Source: a bacterium
GTDB lineage: Bacteria > Krumholzibacteriota > Krumholzibacteriia > Krumholzibacteriales > Krumholzibacteriaceae
Assembly: GCA_017885175.1 (NCBI GenBank)
Contig: JAFNGP010000157.1
Coordinates: 1 to 6,108 of the forward strand
Direction: 5' to 3'
Length of the DNA: 6,108 nucleotides
The position numbers were made by a program, and so were the translations under genes. The notes beneath the pieces are model-generated. The model was not told the DNA's origin. It searched no databases and worked only from the letters and a program-made list of their open reading frames with translations. Below, one piece after another: positions 1 through 5,628 of this stretch. The first letter of the stretch is position 1; each line of letters opens with the position of its first letter.

Positions 1-169
1 CGCGGAGATCGCATTCGATGAGCTTCATCTTGTCCCAGATATGCTCGATATTCTCCGTCCTGCTCCGCCACCGGACGATCCCGTAGAGCTCGACGCCCTT
101 CTTCGTGAGGCAGAGATCGGCGAGATGGCTTCCGGCGAAGCCCGTGATACCGGTAATGAGAACTTTCAT
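1..169 (-). CDS. NAD(P)-dependent nucleotide-sugar dehydratase/epimerase, GDP-mannose 4,6-dehydratase-like (N-terminal fragment)
   Basis: Only the first 56 codons are in the window; the gene continues past the left edge. The protein opens with MKVLITGITGFAGSHLAD, the first beta strand and glycine-rich turn (G7-x2-G10-x2-G13) of an extended short-chain dehydrogenase Rossmann fold that binds NAD(P). The following GIVRWRSRTENIEHI and LIECDLR segments resemble GDP-mannose 4,6-dehydratase-like proteins, which start the route from GDP-mannose to GDP-fucose, GDP-rhamnose and related deoxysugars in the cytoplasm. The catalytic Tyr-x3-Lys lies outside the window, so another sugar-nucleotide epimerase, or the related 4-keto reductase, cannot be excluded. 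The ATG is preceded by AAAGGGGAA at a suitable distance, and a candidate promoter lies about 95 bp upstream. It is probably transcribed separately from the pyrimidine genes and is likely part of a polysaccharide locus (inference). Confidence 0.8.
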   Translation of the reverse strand, partial: MKVLITGITGFAGSHLADLCLTKKGVELYGIVRWRSRTENIEHIWDKMKLIECDLR

Positions 170-179
170 CGCGTTCCCC

Positions 180-186
180 TTTGATA
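180..186 (-). promoter_or_regulatory. Ribosome binding site of the dehydratase/epimerase gene
   Basis: On the minus strand the bases before the ATG at 169 read AAAGGGGAACGCG. The purine run is a plausible Shine-Dalgarno sequence about 8 bases from the start, which supports the chosen start codon. Confidence 0.5.
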
Positions 187-205
187 ATGGTATGCGCGGC
201 CGGCG

Positions 206-235
206 CCGTCGGGCATTCGGGAATGCGCCCGGCGG
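206..235 (-). other. GC-rich hairpin in the leader of the dehydratase/epimerase gene
   Basis: Positions 206-217 pair with 222-235 around the four-base loop at 218-221. On the plus strand this is about 12 pairs, including one G-T pair (209/232) and a two-base bulge at 225-226. On the minus-strand RNA the 209/232 pair becomes an A-C mismatch, leaving about 11 Watson-Crick pairs. No U-tract follows on the minus strand, so it is not a canonical intrinsic terminator. It lies downstream of the candidate promoter at 265-294, so if that promoter is used the hairpin falls in the untranslated leader. It could act as a leader structure or as a weak stop for transcripts coming from the permease gene. Function is inferred only. 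Confidence 0.35.
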
Positions 236-264
236 AACGTCCCGGCACGGAGCTTAACTTTCAA

Positions 265-294
265 ATTGTAATGAAATTACGATGGCGCCGTCAA
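265..294 (-). promoter_or_regulatory. Candidate sigma-70-type promoter for the dehydratase/epimerase gene
   Basis: Reading the minus strand, TTGACG (294 to 289) is followed after 18 bases by TACAAT (270 to 265). These match the -35 and -10 consensus at five of six positions each. The stretch is strikingly AT-rich within a GC-rich window, as expected at a promoter. A start site near 258 would give a leader of roughly 90 bases. The call rests on consensus matching alone; housekeeping promoters in the likely host lineage may differ. Confidence 0.5.
268..280. repeat. Short inverted repeat over the -10 box, possible operator
   Basis: GTAAT (268-272) and ATTAC (276-280) form a perfect inverted repeat with five-base arms and a three-base centre, overlapping the proposed -10 element. 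Its position would suit a repressor site. With arms this short it may be chance in an AT-rich patch. Confidence 0.25.
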
Positions 295-324
295 CGTGAA
301 TCGAGCCCCGCGCCGCCCCGGGCA

Positions 325-1605
325 TCAGCGATAGAAGAACCAGAGCACGATATATGACGCGGCGGTCGCGGCGAGGGTGAAGGGAAATCCCATTTTCATG
401 AATCTGCCGAAGGATATCGGACGCCCTTCCCGATGGAGCAGCCCGACCGCGACGACGTTGGCCGAGGCGCCGATCGGCGTGATATTCCCGCCGAGACAGG
501 CGCCGATGAGAAGCCCGAACGCGAAGAGCTCGACCGGGAGGCCCGCCTCCGTCGCGAACCGTATCACGACGGGGAGCATCGCCGTGACGTACGGCACGTT
601 GTCGATGAAGCCCGAGAGGAGGACGGACGCCCAGACGACGGCCGAGTAGAGAACGAAGGGGTGCGCTCCCCTGAGAGCGCCGAGCTTGCCGACGACCGCC
701 TCGATGACGCCGCGGTTATCGAGCATGCCGACGAGCACGAAGACGCCGGTGAGAAACGCGGCCGTCCCCCAATCGAACTCCCGCGCGATCTTCAGCACGC
801 GCCGGTGATCGTGGAAGCTGTACCAGACGCATCCGGCGAACGCCATCGCCATGCACACCGTCCCGCCGAACCACACGAAGCCCGGATCGACGAAGGTCGC
901 GCACGCGAGCAGCAGGATCATGAGAATCATGAGGAAGCTCGGCACGATGCTGAAAACCGGCGTCACGGGAATCGGATCGAGCCTGCGCTTCATTCCCTTG
1001 AAAAAATAGAGAAGCACGGCGAGGCTCACGATCGCGCCGATCTGCACGAACCAGAATATCCCGGGCTTGAGAACACCGGAACCGTCCTGCATCGGGTATA
1101 TGATAAACTCCATGAAGTTCATCTTCATCGCGGCGCCGAGGATCATGCTCGGCGGGTCGCCGATGAGCGTCGCCGTGCCCTGCAGGTTCGACGTGATGGC
1201 GATGCCGATGATCACGGGAACGGGAGAGACGCCCGCCTTCCGGGCGAGCTGGATGGCGACGGGCGCCACGATGAGCACCGCGGCCACGTTCTCGACGAAC
1301 ATGGAGAGGACCGACGTGAACGCGACGATCGCGAGAAAGGCCATGCCCAGGTTCGAGCTGCGATTGATGAGAATGTCGGCGATCGCTTCGGGCACCTTCG
1401 ATATGATGAAAAGCTCTGCGAGGACGAGGGTGCCGGCGAATATGCCGAGCACGTTCCAGTTGATGCTCGGAACGATCTCCCCGAACTTCAGCGCGCCGAG
1501 AAGAATCGCGAGCGCGATGCCGGCCCACGTGACATGCGCTCGGTGGTGTCGAAATATCACCAGTCCGGCATACACGGCGATGAATATGACGATCGCGACG
1601 AGCAT
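325..1605 (-). CDS. ArsB/NhaD-type (SLC13 superfamily) ion or anion permease
   Basis: A 426-residue inner-membrane transporter with about ten or more hydrophobic segments spread over its whole length, normal for this family. It shows the two related half-repeats of the fold. In the first half VENVAAVLIVAP (about 104-115) is followed by SNLQGTATLIGDPPS (139-153). In the second half FIDNVPYVTAML (333-344) is followed by LGGNITPIGASANVV (371-385). The N-terminal GTATLIGDPP signature is typical of the ArsB/NhaD/P-protein branch, which includes arsenite permeases and Na+/H+ antiporters; related SLC13 proteins carry di- and tricarboxylates. The substrate cannot be read from the sequence. The ATG at 1605 is 7 bp past the pyrF stop, with GGAGGA 11 bases upstream inside the end of pyrF, so it is probably co-transcribed with the pyrimidine genes. 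No ars genes are nearby, which makes an arsenic role less likely. The gene ends in TGA at 325. Confidence 0.88.
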   Translation of the reverse strand: MLVAIVIFIAVYAGLVIFRHHRAHVTWAGIALAILLGALKFGEIVPSINWNVLGIFAGTLVLAELFIISKVPEAIADILINRSSNLGMAFLAIVAFTSVLSMFVENVAAVLIVAPVAIQLARKAGVSPVPVIIGIAITSNLQGTATLIGDPPSMILGAAMKMNFMEFIIYPMQDGSGVLKPGIFWFVQIGAIVSLAVLLYFFKGMKRRLDPIPVTPVFSIVPSFLMILMILLLACATFVDPGFVWFGGTVCMAMAFAGCVWYSFHDHRRVLKIAREFDWGTAAFLTGVFVLVGMLDNRGVIEAVVGKLGALRGAHPFVLYSAVVWASVLLSGFIDNVPYVTAMLPVVIRFATEAGLPVELFAFGLLIGACLGGNITPIGASANVVAVGLLHREGRPISFGRFMKMGFPFTLAATAASYIVLWFFYR

Positions 1606-1612
1606 AGCGGGA

Positions 1613-2341
1613 TCATTCCTCCATCAGTTCCCTGAGAATACGTTCCGCCGCGTCCCGCGGCGAGTCCGCTTCGATGATGGGCCGGCCGACGACGAGAAAG
1701 TCGCTGCCCGCCTCGCGCGCCGCCCGCGGCGTCGCCGTGCGTTTCTGGTCTCCGACCCCGGCGCCCGCGGGACGGATGCCCGGCGTGACGACCTTGAAGC
1801 CGGACCCGAGCGCCTCCTTGACGGAGCGCGCCTCCTCGACGGAGGCGACGATGCCGTCGAGCCCCGCCTCGCGCGCCTGGGCGGCGAGACGCATGACGAG
1901 ATCCTTCACGGCTCCCGTCGTTCCGAAGGTGCGCGCGAGATCTTCCGCCGAGAGGCTCGTGAGCACGGTGACGCCGACGACGAGGGGCCGCGGGATCCCG
2001 AGACGTTTCGATTCCGAGGATGCCGCTCCCGCCGCGGCGCGCATCATCTCGACGCCGCCCGAGGTGTGGATCGTCATCATCGAGACGCCCATCCCGGTCG
2101 CGGCGCGCACCGAGCCCTCGACGGTCGCGGGAATGTCGTGAAACTTGAGATCGAGAAACACGGAAGCCCCGAGCGACTTGATCTCCCCGACGATGCCGGG
2201 GCCCTCGGAGGTGAAGAGGCGGCTTCCGATCTTGAATATCCGGATCGCGCTCCCGCACGCCTCGACGAGCCCGAGCGCACGGGAACGCTCCTCGACGTCG
2301 AGCGCTACGATGACGGCGGGACGGGACGGTTGCACGTTCAT
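1613..2341 (-). CDS. pyrF: Orotidine-5'-phosphate decarboxylase (class 1)
   Basis: A 242-residue cytoplasmic enzyme, normal length for the family, that decarboxylates OMP to UMP in the last step of de novo pyrimidine synthesis. It is a single TIM barrel. ALD at 13-15 and FKIG at 36-39 hold the substrate-contacting Asp15 and Lys37. DLKFHDIPATV (64-74) is the signature with the catalytic Asp64-x-Lys66-x2-Asp69 charge network. VTPGIRP (185-191), DQKR (198-201) and VGRPI (218-222) form the phosphate-binding end of the barrel. The ATG directly follows the pyrD stop (TGAATG), with GAGGGAGGG just upstream as the ribosome binding site, indicating coupling to pyrD. The last two codons (Glu-Glu) double as a GGAGGA sequence ahead of the downstream permease. 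All key residues are present, so it should be active. Confidence 0.97.
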   Translation of the reverse strand: MNVQPSRPAVIVALDVEERSRALGLVEACGSAIRIFKIGSRLFTSEGPGIVGEIKSLGASVFLDLKFHDIPATVEGSVRAATGMGVSMMTIHTSGGVEMMRAAAGAASSESKRLGIPRPLVVGVTVLTSLSAEDLARTFGTTGAVKDLVMRLAAQAREAGLDGIVASVEEARSVKEALGSGFKVVTPGIRPAGAGVGDQKRTATPRAAREAGSDFLVVGRPIIEADSPRDAAERILRELMEE

Positions 2342-3253
2342 TCAGCCCTCCCTCGATTGCGATTTCGCGCCGATAACGCCGGGAACCCCTTTTTTCGCGA
2401 GCGCCGCGGCGATGCGCTCGGGCAAGCCCGGATCGTAGAAGATCGCCGTTCCGACCTGCACGGCCGAAGCCCCCGCCGCGAAGAACTTTTCCGCGTCTTC
2501 GACGGAGGAGATCCCTCCGGCCCCGATAACGGGGATATCGACCGCGCGGGCTATCTTCCACACCGCGTCGAGCGCCACCGGAAGGATCGCGGGCCCGGAG
2601 AGGCCCGCCCTCACGCGCCGGAAAACGGGCGCGCGGAGACCGGGACAGAGCTCCGCGCCGACGACGGTGTTGATCGCGGTGAGCGCATGCGCGCCCGCCT
2701 CCGCGGCGGCGGCCGCGAGAGCGGCGACGTCGCTCACGTTCGGCGTGAGCTTCGCGATGATCGTCTTCCCCTCGAGCGTCTCCACCGCGCGCCGCACGTA
2801 TTTCCCGAGAAGCCCGCAGTCGCTCCCGACGGCCATGCCCCCCCGCTCGACGTTGGGGCACGAGAGGTTGATCTCGAAGACGTCCGCGGCGGTGCACGCG
2901 GAAGCCGCGTCGAGAAGGCCGCAGTAGTCGTCCCAATCCTCGGCGCCGAGACTCACGACCGGCCTCCCTCCCGCGGCGGCGAGCGCGGAAAGCTTTTCGG
3001 CGAAGAAGGCCTTCGCTCCCACGTTTTCGAGCCCGATGCTGTTGAGAAGCCCCGCGTTCGTTTCCCAGAGTCTTCGACCGAGATTGCCGGCTCTCGGACG
3101 AAGCGTTATCGTCTTCGTGACGACGCCGCCGAGCCGGTCGAGCCTGATGAAGTCGGCGTATTCCGTGCCGTATCCGGCCGGACCCGACGCGAGAAAGACG
3201 CGGTTCCTGAAGACGGTGGAGCCGATCGAGAGCTTCACGCCCCTTCCCTTCAT
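2342..3253 (-). CDS. pyrD: Dihydroorotate dehydrogenase, class 1B catalytic subunit
   Basis: A 303-residue FMN flavoprotein with a TIM-barrel fold that oxidises dihydroorotate to orotate in the cytoplasm. Visible motifs are LASGPAGYG (21-29), TKTIT with Lys47 (46-50), the substrate loop NSIGLEN (71-77), INLSCPNV (128-135) with the catalytic base Cys132, KLTPNV (168-173), AINT (193-196), the FMN phosphate-binding GAGGI (244-248) and VQVGTA (265-270). A cysteine rather than serine base, no N-terminal membrane helix, and the adjacent pyrK identify the class 1B (NAD+-linked, PyrD2-PyrK2) enzyme. The ATG at 3253 overlaps the pyrK TGA by four bases (ATGA). It was chosen because GGGAGGAG lies 8 bases upstream and the protein then begins in register with the family. 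It ends immediately before the pyrF start. Confidence 0.96.
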   Translation of the reverse strand: MKGRGVKLSIGSTVFRNRVFLASGPAGYGTEYADFIRLDRLGGVVTKTITLRPRAGNLGRRLWETNAGLLNSIGLENVGAKAFFAEKLSALAAAGGRPVVSLGAEDWDDYCGLLDAASACTAADVFEINLSCPNVERGGMAVGSDCGLLGKYVRRAVETLEGKTIIAKLTPNVSDVAALAAAAAEAGAHALTAINTVVGAELCPGLRAPVFRRVRAGLSGPAILPVALDAVWKIARAVDIPVIGAGGISSVEDAEKFFAAGASAVQVGTAIFYDPGLPERIAAALAKKGVPGVIGAKSQSREG

Positions 3254-4065
3254 TCCTCCCACTCCTCCCAGGCGATGTCCTCCGCCCTGAAAACCGTCCC
3301 GTCGCCGCACACGGTCCTGAGCGCCGTCGCGCCCGCGCCCTTGACGGGCACCGCGCAGCCGCGGCACGCGCCGACGCCGCACGCCATGATCGATTCGAGC
3401 GACGTATAATGCGCCCGGAACAAACCGCGGGTCGCTCCGACGAGAGCCCTGACCATGCCCCGCGGTCCGCACGAATAGAGCGTCCCGGCGGGAAGCCGCT
3501 TCTTGAGCGCGAGCTCGCGGCACAGGGCCACGACGTCGCCGCGGAACCCCGACGAGCCGTCGAGGGTGGCGAACCTGCACTCGGAGAATTCCCTGTTCAC
3601 GAGATCGCGGAGCAGCTCGCCGCGGCTTCCGGCTCCATAGAAAATATGCGTCTTCACGCGAAGGCGTTTTCGGCGCCACGAGCGGGCGGCGAAGAGAAGA
3701 GGCGCAAGTCCCGTTCCTCCCGCGACGAAGATCGCCGCTTTCCCTTCCGGCTCGGGAAAGGCGGCGCCGCCGAGCGGGCCCATGAGATCGATTGCGTCCC
3801 CCGGTTTTCGCGCGGCGATCTCCGCCGAGCCGCGTCCGACCGCCTTGACCAGAAGGGAAAGCGATTTCGGCGTGAGATCCATGATGCTGTACGGACGTCG
3901 CAGGAGCGGGACCGGAGAATCGGACACGCGTATCGAGACGAATTGGCCGGGACGCGCGTCGGGAAATCCGTCGGGCCGTTCGATGACGAGAAGGGAGCAT
4001 GAGGGGGAAAGCTGCGCCTTCCTCTTGAGGATGGCGGTGAAGCAGCCCCGGCCGCTCGAGATCAT
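3250..4065 (-). CDS. pyrK: Dihydroorotate dehydrogenase electron-transfer subunit (FAD and [2Fe-2S])
   Basis: A 271-residue ferredoxin-reductase-like protein that passes electrons from the PyrD FMN through a [2Fe-2S] cluster and FAD to NAD+. The FAD domain carries RRPYS (56-60) and GPLGG (96-100). The NAD domain carries GGTGLAPL (116-123) and CGPRGM (199-204). The C-terminal cluster motif is C229-x4-C234-x2-C237-x15-C253, complete and with the PyrK spacing, so the subunit looks functional. The ATG at 4065 overlaps the TGA of the lipoprotein gene (ATGA) and has GGGGAGG about 6 bases upstream. The reading frame stays open upstream to about 4998, but that part is antisense-like shadow of the TPR coding frame. 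The last codons, ending Trp-Glu-Glu, also form the ribosome binding sites for pyrD. Confidence 0.95.
   Translation of the reverse strand: MISSGRGCFTAILKRKAQLSPSCSLLVIERPDGFPDARPGQFVSIRVSDSPVPLLRRPYSIMDLTPKSLSLLVKAVGRGSAEIAARKPGDAIDLMGPLGGAAFPEPEGKAAIFVAGGTGLAPLLFAARSWRRKRLRVKTHIFYGAGSRGELLRDLVNREFSECRFATLDGSSGFRGDVVALCRELALKKRLPAGTLYSCGPRGMVRALVGATRGLFRAHYTSLESIMACGVGACRGCAVPVKGAGATALRTVCGDGTVFRAEDIAWEEWEE
3254..3269 (-). promoter_or_regulatory. Tandem Shine-Dalgarno sequences for pyrD inside the end of pyrK
   Basis: The minus strand reads GGGAGGAG (3269-3262), then T, then GGGAGGA (3260-3254), directly before the pyrD ATG. The upstream copy has ideal spacing of 8 bases; the downstream copy abuts the start and is too close to serve it. 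The same bases encode the Glu-Glu-Trp-Glu-Glu end of PyrK. This arrangement decides the pyrD start and suggests efficient re-initiation after pyrK. Confidence 0.65.
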
Positions 4066-5615
4066 CCGGCGCCTCCCCTCTTCGCCGGATTCAGCGTATC
4101 GGCAGGCGCGGGCAACGCCCCCGGCGTCGCGTTCGCGCCCCCCAGGGTATCGGGGGCCGCCGGAACGGCCGGCGCCGGACCGGGCGCCGCGGTCGTATCG
4201 GCGAGCGCCGAATCCCGGTAGGCCTGCAGATACGCTCTGAGGGAATCGGCGCCGGCGAGGCCCAGCTGGTACAGGGCTCCCTTCGCCTGGTACGACCGGG
4301 GATAGCGCTCGATGAGCGCGCGGTACCGCTCGATCGCCGCCTCCTTCTCGCGGAGTCTGTTCTGGCGGATCCACGCGATCGCGTAGGCCGCCTTCGGCGC
4401 GACGGGCGTCTCGGGAAAACTGTCGAGAACCGCCGCGTACCCCGCGAGCGCCATCGGGATGTCTTCGAGCCGCGTCAGCTGGATCTCGGCGGCCATGAAA
4501 CGCTTCTCCGCCGCCTGCTCCGCGCTCTCCCCCGTGCCGGCGGACTTCTGCAGATCGAGAAGGCGCTTTATGCTGCCGCTTCTTTCGAGGGACACGGGGG
4601 CGAACTCGGAATTCGCGTACTCGCTTCCGACCTTGGCGAATGCGTCCGCCGCGAGCTTCAGCGAATCGAGTCGTTCCTGGTAGATTATGCCGATGCGATA
4701 GTACGCTTCGGCCGAATAGATCGATTTCGGGTACTTCGCGCCGACATCGACGTACCCGGCGAGCGCCCGGGGCAGGGAATCCATGCACGCGTAGCTCGCC
4801 GCCCGCCCGAGGAGCAGCGGCGGTATTTCGAGGGTCGCCGTCGCCTTCACGAGAAGTCCGTCGAAGAGGGCGAGGGCCTCGACGCATTCCCCGGTCTTCG
4901 CGAGACATTCGCCGAGAGCGAGCGATATCGCGTATCGCTGCTCCCACGGGATTCCCTTTCGGAGCACCTTTCGATAGCTCGCCGCCGCTTTCTCCCATTC
5001 TCCGCGCCCGTAGAAGAGCTCGGCGCTCTTGAGCCGCGACTCGTCGACGATCTCCTTCTTCTTCGCTTCAGTCGCGACGACACCGTAATAATCGAGCGCC
5101 CCCTCGTAATCCTCCAGCGCGCGCTTGATGTCCCCGCCGAGGAACAGCGCGTCGAAGCGCAGATCGTGTCGCGGATATTCCTTGAGAAACCGCTCGGCGT
5201 ACGCGAGCGCCTGGGCGTCGTCCTGCTTCAGGTGATAGGCGAGCGCGAGCCAGTAGATCGACCGCGGCGCATAATCGCTTTTCGGAAAATTCGCCAGAAT
5301 CTCCTGAAATGTCCGTATCGCCTTGTCGTACTCCTCCTGCCTGACGAGCGCGGTTCCCATGAGGAACATCGCGTCGTCGACCCAGCGGCTTTTCGGATAA
5401 TACTGGATCATCTGCGCGCATTTCTTCACGACCTCTTTGTATTTTTCGCGTTGCTGGCGGGCGGCTGATTCGTCCACGCCCGCCTTCTCGGCTTCGCGAT
5501 AGACCCGGCGCGCGTTGTAGAGCGTATTGAAGTACGCGCACGACTGCGTCGACGCCGCGGCGACGAGCGCGGCGACGGCAAGCGCGCGGGCGATCCCGGT
5601 CGTGCGAAGGCTCAT
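4062..5615 (-). CDS. Tetratricopeptide-repeat lipoprotein, outer-membrane-associated (function unknown)
   Basis: A 517-residue exported protein. Residues 1-25 form a signal peptide (positive MSLRTTGIAR, then an Ala/Leu/Val-rich core), and Cys26 is the likely lipidated residue. The mature start CAYFNTLYNA matches a recurrent type of TPR lipoprotein. Residues about 55-460 are a solenoid of TPR helices. Recognisable units include VDDAMFLMGTALVRQEEYDKA (79-99), the stretch around 117-145, SAEAYYRIGIIYQERLDSLK (301-320) and the stretch around 407-438, several with the Y-P-x-S turn of BamD/YbgF-like proteins. Residues 472-517 are a Pro/Ala/Thr-rich tail, probably disordered. TPR lipoproteins of this kind scaffold envelope complexes; no enzyme motif is seen. 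The ATG at 5615 has AAAGGA 8 bases upstream and places the signal peptide at the N terminus; the longer frame up to 5699 would run into pyrC and bury it. It starts 13 bp after pyrC and overlaps pyrK by four bases. Confidence 0.88.
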   Translation of the reverse strand: MSLRTTGIARALAVAALVAAASTQSCAYFNTLYNARRVYREAEKAGVDESAARQQREKYKEVVKKCAQMIQYYPKSRWVDDAMFLMGTALVRQEEYDKAIRTFQEILANFPKSDYAPRSIYWLALAYHLKQDDAQALAYAERFLKEYPRHDLRFDALFLGGDIKRALEDYEGALDYYGVVATEAKKKEIVDESRLKSAELFYGRGEWEKAAASYRKVLRKGIPWEQRYAISLALGECLAKTGECVEALALFDGLLVKATATLEIPPLLLGRAASYACMDSLPRALAGYVDVGAKYPKSIYSAEAYYRIGIIYQERLDSLKLAADAFAKVGSEYANSEFAPVSLERSGSIKRLLDLQKSAGTGESAEQAAEKRFMAAEIQLTRLEDIPMALAGYAAVLDSFPETPVAPKAAYAIAWIRQNRLREKEAAIERYRALIERYPRSYQAKGALYQLGLAGADSLRAYLQAYRDSALADTTAAPGPAPAVPAAPDTLGGANATPGALPAPADTLNPAKRGGAG

Positions 5616-5628
5616 TGCGGCATTCCTT

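Noticed and set aside
301..324. Possible intrinsic terminator right after the permease stop
   Set aside because: The GC-rich run can form only a few pairs and has no U-tract on the minus strand.
325..1605. Naming the permease arsB or nhaD
   Set aside because: The signature motifs are shared across the superfamily. No ars genes are present, and nothing visible separates arsenite, sodium or dicarboxylate specificity.
433..1635. Plus-strand open frame of about 400 codons opposite the permease
   Set aside because: Extremely charged composition (Arg, Asp, Glu, His) is the complement of hydrophobic membrane codons. There is no Shine-Dalgarno or family resemblance.
1557..2936. Minus-strand frame of about 459 codons overlapping pyrF and pyrD out of register
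   Set aside because: Arg/Gly-rich shadow translation in the wrong frame of two enzymes whose motifs are intact.
1067..3409. Long plus-strand open frame of about 780 codons opposite the permease, pyrF and pyrD
   Set aside because: Its translation is Arg/Asp/Glu/His-rich and has no recognisable fold or motif. It runs antisense to three clearly real genes and is what high-GC codon bias produces on the opposite strand.
3254..4000. Upstream in-frame extension of PyrD
   Set aside because: The extra residues are out-of-frame pyrK sequence. The ATG at 3253 with its upstream Shine-Dalgarno gives the normal class 1B length.
4065..4998. A longer N-terminal extension of PyrK
   Set aside because: The extension lies wholly in the TPR gene in another frame and has no family match, while the ATG at 4065 has a good ribosome binding site and ATGA coupling.
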